In this document: in pieces, positions 8,142-16,880 of the stretch
Layout of the letters: every line of letters starts with the position of its first letter
How positions within the stretch are numbered: position 1 is the stretch's first letter
Position numbers and translations under genes: made by a program
From: Mycolicibacterium litorale
GTDB taxonomy: Bacteria; Actinomycetota; Actinomycetes; Mycobacteriales; Mycobacteriaceae
Direction: 5' to 3'
Assembly: GCA_002007745.1 (NCBI GenBank)
Contig: CP019882.1
Coordinates: forward strand, 2,790,001-2,854,000
DNA: 64,000 bases
The notes under the pieces: model-generated
The model's database searches: none
What the model was told of the DNA's origin: nothing
What the model saw: the letters and a program-made list of their open reading frames with translations, nothing else

Positions 8142-9482
8142 TCACCGGGCACCGTCCACGGCGAACGTCACCAGCGCCGCCCAGTACAGCGGGCTGGTGC
8201 TGGTGTCACCACCGCGCCAGCGACGCATCTGCTCCCGTTGCCAGCGATTGACGGCCAGCACCGCGTCCGGGGCCTCGTGGGCGTCGTCGACGGCGACGAC
8301 GATCTGCGCCATGGGATCCTCGGCGCGCGCGGTGAACCTGCGGTACCCCGCGGTCGTCGGCAACGACCAGAGCGTCGCGGTGACCAGTTCGCTACCGCAC
8401 AGCACCATCGCGGCGACCAGTCCGGTCGCCTCGTCGAACTGATAGTCGCCGCCGGAGCCGCAGGCCAGCAGCGCCACCCGGGGCGGCAGCGGTAATTGAG
8501 CGGTCATCAGATCGGACGCCAGCAGTGGGCGGTGGTCACCGACCGGTTCGGCGGCACCGTCGGCCGCAGCGCTGCACGCCAGATGCAGGGCGGCGCGGTC
8601 GGCATAGCCGTGCGCGCGGTCGGCGGCACTGGCATGGCCGACGAACAGCATCCGGCTCGGAGCGAGGCCGAGAAGTGCGGCCAGCCATCCCCGGTCGGCG
8701 TCGCTGCGCCGGAACAATTCCACCGCGGAACCGACATGGGGCAACACCGGGCGGTGCGCCGCCACCCTCTCGAAGTGCTGACACAGCGGGCTCTCGCTCG
8801 ACGGCCGGCCGAGCACCGACCCCAGGGGTGAGTCCGGTCGCTGGCCCGGAACCCGCGGATCTATCACCAGAAGTGCTGGCGCATCGCACCTTTCGTGCCA
8901 CCGCGTCGGTGTGCGCGGGGCGTGCACGATATTGGGCGGCACGGCCATCACCACGTCGACCATCTCCATGAGTCGGCAACTGTCGGTGACGGACTCGATG
9001 TCAGCGAGCTGCCAGGGGATGCTCGCCGCCCTGGTGCCCTTGAAGGTGACCGCCGCGGTACGGGCGGCCAGCAGTTCCTCGGGGCTGGGGCCGCTGCGGG
9101 GCAGCGCCAGCAGCCCCCACGGGATGCGGGCCAGACGTGCGCTGGGTGAGACGAACAGCACCGGTCGTGGGTCGGCGAGGCATTCGGAGAACAACTGCCA
9201 GGCCGGTTCGGCTATCAACAACACGCCCAGCATGTACGCGAGGGTGAGCTCGCCGAGGGCTGTGGCGAACGGGCCCCGCGTCAGTGCCCGTTCGAGTGCC
9301 TCGCCGAGGGTCTCCGAGCCCGCCGGGTCGGGCAATGCCGCCTGCAATTCGTCGAGAGCGGCCAGCACGATCGGTTCGTGCACAACCCAGGTCACCGTGC
9401 GGTCCGGCGCACCGACGACGCGCAGGCTGGCATACGTCGCCACACCGACGTCGGCGAAGCGCAGGACCAGGGTGCTGCTCAT
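8142..9482 (-). CDS. CHAT domain (caspase-like) protease
   Basis: A 446-residue protein with a C-terminal CHAT domain, the bacterial caspase/separase-like peptidase fold. The catalytic dyad is visible: H283 in FVGHAS and C341 in LLACGSG, at the expected positions after core strands. A CHAT-typical strand VSPSARLARIPWGLLALP sits at 111-128. The first 100 residues have no obvious motif. Related CHAT proteases are effectors in bacterial conflict or cell-death systems, activated through TPR or other sensor subunits. Its ATG overlaps the stop of the TPR gene (ATGA), so the two are coupled. No substrate gene is evident nearby. Cytosolic location is inferred. Confidence 0.85.
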   Translation of the reverse strand: MSSTLVLRFADVGVATYASLRVVGAPDRTVTWVVHEPIVLAALDELQAALPDPAGSETLGEALERALTRGPFATALGELTLAYMLGVLLIAEPAWQLFSECLADPRPVLFVSPSARLARIPWGLLALPRSGPSPEELLAARTAAVTFKGTRAASIPWQLADIESVTDSCRLMEMVDVVMAVPPNIVHAPRTPTRWHERCDAPALLVIDPRVPGQRPDSPLGSVLGRPSSESPLCQHFERVAAHRPVLPHVGSAVELFRRSDADRGWLAALLGLAPSRMLFVGHASAADRAHGYADRAALHLACSAAADGAAEPVGDHRPLLASDLMTAQLPLPPRVALLACGSGGDYQFDEATGLVAAMVLCGSELVTATLWSLPTTAGYRRFTARAEDPMAQIVVAVDDAHEAPDAVLAVNRWQREQMRRWRGGDTSTSPLYWAALVTFAVDGAR

Positions 9483-11158
9483 GGCCAGGTCGACCAGACC
9501 GGGCCGCCGGACGTGACGGACTGGCCGTAGCGGTTCTGCGCCAACAGCCGATAGCGCGCAAGAATGGGTGTCCCGCCGGGCTCCATCTGTAGAGGCGGAA
9601 GCGGTCCCAGCGTCGTCAAGGTCAATGCGTCGACCGAGTGGCCCGCGGCCGCCAGCGCCTCCACGTCCAGAGTTTCGACAGGGACCGTCACCGGCGCGGC
9701 CGCGCTCCATCCGCCGGGCTCGCCGTGCGGCTGGTGCGCGAACGTCCCGCGAGCACAGTGGTACTCGATGAGCTCGGCGAGAAGGGCATCGTTCTCCCAC
9801 TCCCATGCCACTGAGAACGCGCCCGCCAACATGCGCGCCGACACCTGAGCGGCCCAGCGCCAGCGGGCGTCGGCGTCGGTCATCGCGTAACGCACCGAAT
9901 CGACGGCCAAGGCGGCGGGAATCTTGAGTTCCGCGGCCTTTTCCAACTTCGCCAGGGCGCTGCGGTGGCGCTCGCTCCCGGCGTCGAAGCGGGTGACGCC
10001 GCACGAGGCCGCGTGGCGTTCCTTGTCCGGCTTCCAGCTGTCCGACAATGCGCCGATGCCGTCGAAGTTCAGGTCGGCCAGGGCATCGGCCCGCCAGATC
10101 GAGCCGAGGTGATCGTCAAGCCTGGCGTACTGCAACCAACTCGAGCGCGACCAGCCGTCGAGGAACCGACGCGCCTCGGCCACCTGCTCGACGGCGTCGG
10201 CGAAGCGCCCGTCGAACACCGAGATCCAGCTGCGCTGCAGAAGAATTCGATGGATGAACAGCGGGCGGCCGAGCTCGCGCCACTGGACCTCGGCGTGTCC
10301 CCAGGATTCGTCGGCCTCTTTGAGCCAGCCGAAGCCGAGCCGGGTGAGTCCGAAGTACAACCAGCACCGGGCGACGTCGTGCGCGCGGGAGTGCTCGGCG
10401 ATCACCGGGTAGGCCGATCCAACCAACCGCTCGGTGGATTCGTGGTCACCGCGCAACCACGCCGCAGCGGCACGCTCGAGTTCGGCTCGCGCCCAATACA
10501 ATCCCCAGCCGCGGCGCTGGGCCCGGGCGCCGGCGCGATGCAGCCACTGCTCCCCTTCGTCCAGGCGGCCGGTCTCGACGCAGAACCGGCCATAGGCCAG
10601 ACCGGCGGCGACCAGGAGCTGGTCGGCCTCGCCGGTGTTTGCAGTCAACGTGTCGACGATCGGGATGATGTCGCGCCAGAGCTGCGCCGCCGGCACATGC
10701 ATGTCATCGTCAGTCAATGCCGTGGCGCACAGGACGCCCGCCAGGGTCGACCAGTGTCGCTGCTCGGGCTCCAGCTCGGTGAACCGCTGTGCGGCATCGT
10801 CACAGCGCAGTCCGGCCAGTTCCCGCGCGGCTCCTTCGTGGTCGCCGGCGGCCGCTGCCAGCCCGGTGCGCAGGAAACGGGCCCTTAGCGTGTAGCGGGC
10901 GACCAGGCGGTCGGTCTCGGGTCCCGTTGGAAACTGGGCCAGACAATCCGTGATCCGCGCCAGGCACTCACGGGTGCCGTCGTATGCCGTTCTGTTCAGA
11001 TAGATTTCGCCCAGCTGAGCGAAGACCTCAAGCGCCAGGTCGTCGCGATCCTCGCGTTCGATGTCCGGCATCAACGACAGCAGCAGCTCCTTGGCCGCCT
11101 CCTCCTTGGCGGCCAGAGCCAACTCGCGAGCCCGCTGCAGCTCGCCGGGGACGGTCAC
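9479..11158 (-). CDS. TPR-rich partner of the CHAT protease
   Basis: A 559-residue all-helical protein with repeated 34-40 residue helix pairs across about residues 1-420, typical of TPR-like scaffolds. The C-terminal tail (TLGPLPPLQMEPG followed by ARYRLLAQNRYG) resembles the linker that joins TPR and CHAT regions when they are fused, so the pair looks like a split TPR-CHAT protein. The GTG at 11158 is chosen because a TATGAT -10 element ends 7 nt upstream, consistent with leaderless transcription. Longer in-frame starts would run through that promoter. The stop overlaps the CHAT start by 4 nt. The role is inferred as sensing or regulating the protease. Confidence 0.8.
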   Translation of the reverse strand: MTVPGELQRARELALAAKEEAAKELLLSLMPDIEREDRDDLALEVFAQLGEIYLNRTAYDGTRECLARITDCLAQFPTGPETDRLVARYTLRARFLRTGLAAAAGDHEGAARELAGLRCDDAAQRFTELEPEQRHWSTLAGVLCATALTDDDMHVPAAQLWRDIIPIVDTLTANTGEADQLLVAAGLAYGRFCVETGRLDEGEQWLHRAGARAQRRGWGLYWARAELERAAAAWLRGDHESTERLVGSAYPVIAEHSRAHDVARCWLYFGLTRLGFGWLKEADESWGHAEVQWRELGRPLFIHRILLQRSWISVFDGRFADAVEQVAEARRFLDGWSRSSWLQYARLDDHLGSIWRADALADLNFDGIGALSDSWKPDKERHAASCGVTRFDAGSERHRSALAKLEKAAELKIPAALAVDSVRYAMTDADARWRWAAQVSARMLAGAFSVAWEWENDALLAELIEYHCARGTFAHQPHGEPGGWSAAAPVTVPVETLDVEALAAAGHSVDALTLTTLGPLPPLQMEPGGTPILARYRLLAQNRYGQSVTSGGPVWSTWP

Positions 11159-11164
11159 GGCTGC

Positions 11165-11170
11165 ATCATA
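11165..11170 (-). promoter_or_regulatory. -10 element of the TPR-CHAT operon
   Basis: TATGAT on the minus strand, one mismatch from TATAAT, ends 7 nt before the GTG of the TPR gene. Transcription would start at the start codon. A strong hairpin upstream (11201-11239) separates it from lpqH. Confidence 0.55.
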
Positions 11171-11200
11171 AGTCGGCCGCGCCGCGGCTCTGAGGAAATG

Positions 11201-11239
11201 CGGGGACGGCGGACGCGCCATGCACGCCCGCCGTCCCCG
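11201..11239 (-). terminator. Hairpin terminator after lpqH
   Basis: A perfect 12-bp GC-rich stem (11201-11212 with 11228-11239) and a 15-base loop lie 17 bp beyond the lpqH stop. There is no U-tract, as is usual in mycobacteria. Confidence 0.6.
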
Positions 11240-11255
11240 CCCTCGGTCAGACACC

Positions 11256-11752
11256 TCAGCTGCAGGTGACGGAGATCTCGAACTTCTTGCTGATCATCCC
11301 GGCCATCGGATTCTTCATGTCGGCGCCGGCTGCCTCGCCGGTGATCGTGTACGTGCTACCGTCCACCTTCACGTCGGCAGAACCTGTCTTGACTCCCATG
11401 TTGTCGCTGACCGCGAGTGCGTTGCCATCGACGACCATCCCCAGCGACTGAACCTTCGGGGCGATCCGTCGGTCATGACCACACCGAGCCCCTGCTGACC
11501 ACCCACCGCTCCACTGGCGATATTGATGGTCCCGCCCTGCTTGACGCAGGTCACCGTGCTCAGGTCCAGACCGGGCAGGTCGTTTCCCTCGACCTTGACC
11601 GACGTTTTGCCGGCGGTCGACACCGCGGAGCTCACCGGCGCGGAACCGGTTGCCGAGGCGGTGCCCTTGTTGCTGCTGTTGTTGTCGGAGCACGCCATCA
11701 GCAGCATGCTCGAGGCGATCACGCCGACACCGGCCGCGAGAACTCGCTTCAC
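11256..11752 (-). pseudogene. lpqH: LpqH (19 kDa antigen) family lipoprotein, frameshifted
   Basis: The restored protein has 165 residues: an N-terminal signal with a lipobox ending at C21 (LLMAC), a Ser/Thr-rich linker, and the LpqH beta domain ending in KKFEISVTCS. In Mycobacterium tuberculosis the family is a surface lipoprotein and TLR2 ligand. The frame breaks at a GGGG run at 11458-11461 (plus strand). Adding one base restores MTDGSPPKVQSLG, matching the PP of family members. Upstream is a ribosome site GAAGGGA before a GTG start. A sequencing error is more likely than decay, because both halves keep normal coding character. Confidence 0.85.
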
Positions 11753-11929
11753 GTGTATTCCCTTCGCTCGCGCGGCGCCTTGGTGACGCCGTCACGAACC
11801 AAGTACAGATTCCCGGCTCGGCTACCGATCCCAAGAATGCTCGAACGTCAGGCGCCTCGGCGCCGGGTGCGGCTGTTGAAATTCGTTCTGCCGCTTGCCC
11901 ACGGCGGTCGTCGACGGCCGCCTGCGGGG
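11753..11929. other. Intergenic region upstream of lpqH
   Basis: No convincing coding frame is seen on either strand. It holds the lpqH ribosome site at its left edge and presumably its promoter. No clear hairpin was noted. Confidence 0.4.
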
Positions 11930-12169
11930 TCAGTCGACGGAATCGCTGTCCGAGGACACCGCGCGCCGGGCGGCGCGTTCGTGCCAGCGCAGCCGCAGCA
12001 ACAGCAGGCCGCGGTGCGCTTCGAATCCCAACGACAACGGATGGCGCAATGACCGGGACCGGGTTCGCCGGTTTTGTGTCATGACACCACTGTGCCAGCC
12101 GTCGGGTCGAGGCGGCGCCGACACGCGTCGCGGTGTGCTGTCGGTCACCTGAAGTTCGTTGTCCGTCAA
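11930..12169 (-). CDS. Possible small basic protein, overlapping upstream stop
   Basis: A 79-residue frame starting with TTG, which overlaps the stop of the preceding gene by 4 nt (TTGA). An internal ATG at 12082 would give 50 residues. Codon use has high GC at third positions, especially after the ATG. The product is rich in Arg and Leu with an acidic tail (SSDSDSVD). No domain was recognised. Translational coupling would explain the missing ribosome site. It could be a chance frame. Confidence 0.4.
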   Translation of the reverse strand: MTDNELQVTDSTPRRVSAPPRPDGWHSGVMTQNRRTRSRSLRHPLSLGFEAHRGLLLLRLRWHERAARRAVSSDSDSVD

Positions 12170-12900
12170 GAATCCTGGTCCGCACCGGTGATAGCGGCGA
12201 CCAGTGGCTCGAGGTCGCCGCCGACGGCCTGCCGGACCTCGAGGCCAATCCGCTTCACGGAGTCGTTGAGGTCACCGCCGGCCGCGGCCGCGGTGGACCG
12301 CAGCTCCTCGAGGTGGCGGCCGAGCGCCTCGCGGACGTTCTCGCCGGCGGTGGCGGCGGTAGCCACCGCGAACGCACCGTCGAGCGCAGAGCCGGCGACG
12401 GTACCCTGGGCCGACATCAGCGCACCTGCGATCTCGCCGGCGCCGCCGAGCATGGCGACCGGCAGGGTGGCCTGGTGGCCGACATAGCTGATGACCGCGG
12501 CCCGCGCCCGGCTGCCGGCCTCGTCGACCACACCATGGACGGTGGTCCCAGCTCGTGTCCAGGCGTCGGCGATGGTGTCGCCGTCCTGGATGGCCACCGC
12601 GAACGTGGCGGGGGCGTGGGCAATCGCGGTGGTCACATCCGTTGCGGCGTCGAGTAGCTGACTGCTCAGCGCTTGCCCGGCGGCGATTTGGCGTTCGAGG
12701 ACCTGGCGGATGACGATGTTCATCCGCGGCTCGGCCGGTTGGCTTTCCGCCGGTTGGCGTTCGGCCCCGGCCGGAACCGAGGCGGCCTCGGTGTCGGAGG
12801 CGGTGCGGGTGTCGTCGGCAGACACGGATGCGGCGGCGTGCTCGAGAACCTCAGAGAGGGTGTCGGAGTCCGAGCCTGCGATGGTCGTGGATTCTGGCAT
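12166..12900 (-). CDS. Uncharacterised helical mycobacterial protein
   Basis: A 244-residue soluble protein. The first 58 residues are Ser/Ala/Glu-rich and low-complexity (likely disordered). The rest is a long run of Ala-rich amphipathic helices with few aromatic residues, reminiscent of phasin-like or coiled-coil scaffolds, although no family was recognised. It has no signal peptide or cysteines. ATG at 12900 follows a G-rich stretch. The following small frame at 11930-12169 overlaps its stop. Confidence 0.6.
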   Translation of the reverse strand: MPESTTIAGSDSDTLSEVLEHAAASVSADDTRTASDTEAASVPAGAERQPAESQPAEPRMNIVIRQVLERQIAAGQALSSQLLDAATDVTTAIAHAPATFAVAIQDGDTIADAWTRAGTTVHGVVDEAGSRARAAVISYVGHQATLPVAMLGGAGEIAGALMSAQGTVAGSALDGAFAVATAATAGENVREALGRHLEELRSTAAAAGGDLNDSVKRIGLEVRQAVGGDLEPLVAAITGADQDS

Positions 12901-13106
12901 GCCCCCCAGTCAACCCGCCCGGCTCTACCGGCTGATATCGGCCACGTGACGAACGGGACTCCGGCAGGCAAAGAGACGGCCATCCGCGCTGCCAGCGGGG
13001 CACCAGGTATCTCACAGCTACTTCGCAGAAGTAGGCCTTAACCTTTGTTTTCGCGTCCCGGCGACAGTGACGCGGCATGTCGAGACGAGCGTAAAGGACG
13101 ATCACC

Positions 13107-13540
13107 ATGACCAAGCTCATCCACCTCGGACTGGGTGGTCTCGCCCTCGGTGCGATGTCGCTCGCGTGTGGTTCCGGCGTTGCGTCGGCAGACAGCTATG
13201 CCGGACAGTCGTACTCCGACGCCTCCTCGGCCATCAGCAGCGCCGGACAGAAGGCCGTCATCGCCTCTTCTGTCGGGGACGCCGTCAGCCAGGCGGACTG
13301 TGTGGTGACCCGATCACAGAGTGCGCCGTGGCTCAAGGGCGACAACTTCTCCCCGGTCACCGACACCGTGCTGCTCTACCTCAACTGCAACGCCAAGCTC
13401 GCCTCCGCGGCCCAGCCCGGCAACTCGCTGGCCAGCCCGAAGGTCAGGCTGAGAAGGCCAACGAGGAGCAGCAGGCAGCTCAGCAGGCGGCCGACCAGCA
13501 GAGCGAGTCCAGCGAGTTGGCAACACCGGGCGGCGACTGA
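13107..13540 (+). pseudogene. Secreted mycobacterial protein, frameshifted
   Basis: The restored protein has 144 residues: a signal peptide ending about ASA-DS (residue 29), a compact domain with two Cys (ADCVVTRS and LNCNAK), and a Gln/Glu-rich tail (EKANEEQQAAQQAADQQ). The start is an ATG 8 nt after AAAGGA. The frame breaks at a CCC run at 13436-13438. One more C joins the domain to the tail and its TGA at 13540. Without it, translation continues into unrelated frame and overlaps the amidase gene. Function is unknown; the family is common in mycobacteria. Confidence 0.7.
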
Positions 13541-13588
13541 CCGTCGGCCGTCTCGGCTTGCCGCCGAGCGCTACGGCGGCAAGGATCC

Positions 13589-15064
13589 GTGGCAATGGAT
13601 GCGAAACTGGCCGCTGAACTCGCGGACCTCGATGTCATCGGACAAGCCGCCCTGGCCGCGGCCGGCGAGCTGACCGCAGTGCAGCTGCTCGACGCCGCGA
13701 TCCTGCGGTTGGAGGGTGCGCGCGGGCTCAACGCCGTGATCACCGACCTGTTCGACCGCGGTCGCGACCAGGCGCGGGCACTCGACGAATCCGGGCGGCT
13801 GCGCACCGGTGAGGCCGGGCCGTTGGCCGGAGTCCCGTTCCTGCTCAAGGATCTTGGCGCATCGCTGGCCGGCGCCCGGGAGGCGATGGGTTCGCAGGCG
13901 CTGCGCACCTACGTCGCCACCCACACGGCGTGGATCGTCGAGCGCTATCTGGCCGCCAACCTCGTGGTGTTCGGCAAGACCAACACTCCGGAGTGGGGTA
14001 ACCACTGCACCACCGAGCCGACGCTGTTCGGGCCCACCGTCAATCCGTGGTCGGCGTCCATCACCCCAGGTGGCTCCAGCGGCGGGTCGGCCTCGGCGGT
14101 GGCCGCCGGCGTCGTCGCGGCAGCGTCCGGCGGGGACGGCACCGGCTCGATCCGGGTACCCGCCGCCTGCTGTGGCCTCGTCGGCCTCAAACCGCGGCGC
14201 GCGCGCACCTCGTTCGCGCCGGCCGGCCAGCTACTTGAGGGGCTGGCGGTCGAGCACGCCCTGACCCGCACGGTCCGCGACAGCGCCGCGCTGCTCGACG
14301 CGGTCACCGGCGCCGCGCCCGGCGACCCCTACAACGCACCGTTGCCCGTCGGCACGTTCCTGCGGGCCATCGAGCACTCGCCCGGCCCGCGGCGGATCCT
14401 GGTTGCGACGCAGTCCCCGTTCCCGGCACCCGCCACCGATCCGCGCGTCGCGGCCACCGTCGAGGCCACCGCACGGGACCTCGAGGCGATGGGCCACCAT
14501 GTTGAGCCCGGGGCCCCAGATTTCGATGCCGACGCGGTCGCCGACGCGATCGCCGTGCTGCACAACGTCAGCAACGTCGGGCTGTACAACCTGGCCAAAT
14601 CCCATCTGGGCAGGGATCCGCGGGCGGACGAATTCGAGCCGAGCAGCTGGATGATGATGCAGGAAGGGTTCGCCACCGCGGGCATCACCTACGCCGAGGC
14701 GATCGAGACCATCCATGCCCAGACCCGTCGCTTCGTCGAGGGCATGGCCGCCCACGACGTGCTGCTCGTGCCTACGCTGCTCGCGCCGCCGCCGTCTTTC
14801 GGTGTGTTGGACCAACCTCGAGAAAGCACCCGGGCGTTCTTCGATGTGGAGTTCGCCCACACCGGTTGGACCAGCCTGGCCAATGTCACTGGGTGGGCAG
14901 CCATCTCGCTTCCGCTGGGGGTCACCGAGCAGGGGCTGCCGATCGGGGTGCAGCTGATGGCCCCCGCCGAGACGATCCTGCTCCAGTTGGCCGTGCAGCT
15001 GGAGCAGGCTCAACCCTGGATCGGACGCCGCCCGCAAGGCTGGCTCGGCGCACCGCTGACCTGA
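13589..15064 (+). CDS. Amidase signature family enzyme
   Basis: A 491-residue amidase. The Ser-cis-Ser-Lys triad is visible: K87 (FLLKD), cis-Ser at 163-164 (GGSSGGS) and the nucleophile S187 (GTGSIRVPA). The expected chemistry is hydrolysis of a carboxamide to acid and ammonia, with an unknown substrate; mycobacteria carry several such paralogues. There is no signal peptide. The GTG at 13589 or the ATG two codons later are both possible starts. Confidence 0.85.
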   Translation: MAMDAKLAAELADLDVIGQAALAAAGELTAVQLLDAAILRLEGARGLNAVITDLFDRGRDQARALDESGRLRTGEAGPLAGVPFLLKDLGASLAGAREAMGSQALRTYVATHTAWIVERYLAANLVVFGKTNTPEWGNHCTTEPTLFGPTVNPWSASITPGGSSGGSASAVAAGVVAAASGGDGTGSIRVPAACCGLVGLKPRRARTSFAPAGQLLEGLAVEHALTRTVRDSAALLDAVTGAAPGDPYNAPLPVGTFLRAIEHSPGPRRILVATQSPFPAPATDPRVAATVEATARDLEAMGHHVEPGAPDFDADAVADAIAVLHNVSNVGLYNLAKSHLGRDPRADEFEPSSWMMMQEGFATAGITYAEAIETIHAQTRRFVEGMAAHDVLLVPTLLAPPPSFGVLDQPRESTRAFFDVEFAHTGWTSLANVTGWAAISLPLGVTEQGLPIGVQLMAPAETILLQLAVQLEQAQPWIGRRPQGWLGAPLT

Positions 15065-15117
15065 GACACCCGCCTTTGGGTGAACCGTGCGGCGCCCAAC
15101 CCGGTGCGTGACACACT

Positions 15118-16038
15118 GTGCCGATGGTTGCCGCTATCGAGCGTCCCAAGCTGGAAGGCAATATCGCCGTCGGCGGGGACCGCCAGATCGGGTTCGCCGA
15201 GTTCGGTGCTGCCCAGGGCCGGGCCGTGTTCTGGTTGCATGGAACTCCCGGGGCTCGGCGCCAGATCCCGATGGAAGCCCGCCTGTTCGCCGAGCAACAG
15301 AACATCCGGCTGATCGGGATCGATCGTCCTGGGATCGGCTCCTCCACCCCGTTCCAGTACGAGAACGTGCTGGCCTTCGCCGCCGACATGACCAAGATCG
15401 CCGACACGCTGGGGGTCGAGAAGATGGCGGTCGTCGGGCTCTCCGGCGGTGGACCCTACACACTGGCCTGTGCGGCGGCACTGCCCGAGCGGGTGGTGGC
15501 GGCCGGTGTGCTCGGCGGGGTGGCGCCGACCGTCGGGCCGGACGCGATCGGCGGCGGGTTGATGAAGCTCGGCACCGTGGCTGCCCCGATCATCGAGGTG
15601 GCCGGCGCTCCGCTGCGGCTCGCCGCCTCCACGTTGATCCGGCTGATCAGACCGGTGGCTGAGCCGGCGCTGTACATCTACGCCGGCGTTTCACCCGAGG
15701 CGGACCGAAAGATGTTGGTACGTCCCGAATTCAAGGCGATGTTCCTCGACGACCTGCTCAATGGCAGCCGCAAGCAGTTGGCCGCGCCGTTTGCCGACGT
15801 CGTCGTGTTCGCCCGCGACTGGGGATTCCGGCTCGACGAGGTGAAGGTACCGGTTCGCTGGTGGCACGGGGACCGCGACCACATCGTGCCGTTCGCCCAC
15901 GGCCAGCACGTGGTGTCGCGGTTGCCCGACGCCGAACTGCATCACCTACCCGGGGAGAGTCACCTGGCCGGTCTCGGACGGGCGGAAGACATCTTGAGCA
16001 CCCTGGTCGACATCTGGGATCGCGACGACGATGTCTGA
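15118..16038 (+). CDS. Alpha/beta hydrolase
   Basis: A 306-residue hydrolase with the oxyanion loop HGTPG at 41-45 and nucleophile elbow GLSGGGP at 107-113 (S109). An Asp in HGDRDHIVPF and a His in PGESHLAGL complete the triad. It is soluble, with a substrate that cannot be deduced. Start is GTG at 15118 or ATG at 15124. Its last 8 bases overlap the start of the VanX-like gene, so the two are co-transcribed. Confidence 0.85.
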   Translation: MPMVAAIERPKLEGNIAVGGDRQIGFAEFGAAQGRAVFWLHGTPGARRQIPMEARLFAEQQNIRLIGIDRPGIGSSTPFQYENVLAFAADMTKIADTLGVEKMAVVGLSGGGPYTLACAAALPERVVAAGVLGGVAPTVGPDAIGGGLMKLGTVAAPIIEVAGAPLRLAASTLIRLIRPVAEPALYIYAGVSPEADRKMLVRPEFKAMFLDDLLNGSRKQLAAPFADVVVFARDWGFRLDEVKVPVRWWHGDRDHIVPFAHGQHVVSRLPDAELHHLPGESHLAGLGRAEDILSTLVDIWDRDDDV

Positions 16039-16825
16039 CCGGAAGCCGTTGTGGCGCCTCACCGCTGCGGTGGCACTCATGGTGCTGCCGGCGCCGGCGG
16101 TTGCCCACGCCGACGACATCGCGCCCGCCGATTTCGTGGCCCTTGCCGACGTCGACCCGACGATTCTGCAGGACATCCGGTATGCCACACCGCACAACTT
16201 CGTCGGTGATCCGGTGGCCGGATATCGCAGTGCCATGTGCATCCTGACCCGGCAGGCCGCCGAGGGACTGCGGCGGGCGCAACAGGCGTTCCTCGACCGC
16301 AGCTACACCCTCAAGGTGTACGACTGCTACCGCCCGCAGCAGGCTGTCGACGAGTTCGTCTCGTGGGCCGAGGATCTCGCCGATCAGCGGATGAAAGCCG
16401 AATTCTATCCGCGGGTCGACAAGTCGGCGCTGTTCGACGACGGGTACATCGCCGACAAGTCCGGGCACAGCCGCGGCAGCACCATGGACCTCACCCTGGT
16501 CCCGTTGCCCGCGGCATCGACGCCGCCCTACGTTGCGGGGCAGCCACTCATGGATTGCGCTGCACCGCAGGGCATTCGATTCCCGGACAATTCCGTCGAC
16601 ATGGGCACCGGGTACGACTGCTTCGACACCCTGGCCCACACCGAGGATCCGCGGATCCAGGGTGAGGAATTGAAGAACCGGCTGCTGCTCAAGGACGTCA
16701 TGGCCGGTGCGGGATTCGTCAACTACGACAAGGAATGGTGGCACTTCACCTATCAGCCCGAGCCGTATCCGGACACCTATTTCGACTTTCCGATCGATGC
16801 CGGCTCGTTAGCCCACCGACAGTAA
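16031..16825 (+). CDS. Exported VanX-type D-Ala-D-Ala dipeptidase (M15)
   Basis: A 264-residue protein with a signal peptide cleaved after AHA (about residue 27). Zinc ligands are visible as SGHSRGSTMD (H146, D153) and EWWHF (catalytic E235, ligand H238), and an Arg typical of VanX is present in YRPQQA. The family cleaves D-Ala-D-Ala or similar dipeptides. An exported form would act on peptidoglycan fragments for turnover rather than cause vancomycin resistance, and no vanHA genes are present. It overlaps the upstream hydrolase by 8 bp. Confidence 0.85.
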   Translation: MSDRKPLWRLTAAVALMVLPAPAVAHADDIAPADFVALADVDPTILQDIRYATPHNFVGDPVAGYRSAMCILTRQAAEGLRRAQQAFLDRSYTLKVYDCYRPQQAVDEFVSWAEDLADQRMKAEFYPRVDKSALFDDGYIADKSGHSRGSTMDLTLVPLPAASTPPYVAGQPLMDCAAPQGIRFPDNSVDMGTGYDCFDTLAHTEDPRIQGEELKNRLLLKDVMAGAGFVNYDKEWWHFTYQPEPYPDTYFDFPIDAGSLAHRQ

Positions 16826-16867
16826 CGCCACGGCGCAATGTTGGATCATTCAGACGCCATGGCGTTA
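16823..16867. terminator. Bidirectional hairpin terminator
   Basis: TAACGCCA (16823-16830) pairs with TGGCGTTA (16860-16867), with additional CGGCG/CGCC pairing inside. It lies between convergent genes and includes the stop codon of the VanX-like gene. Confidence 0.5.
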
Positions 16868-16880
16868 CCGTCGGCATCGG

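Noticed and set aside
7408..8145. Upstream extension of the 6094-7407 gene to 683 residues
   Set aside because: It lies opposite the 220-residue plus-strand gene and loses the composition of the rest.
11256..11752. Programmed frameshift as explanation of the broken lpqH frame
   Set aside because: No slippery heptamer or downstream structure is apparent, and the same kind of loss occurs in eight other unrelated sites.
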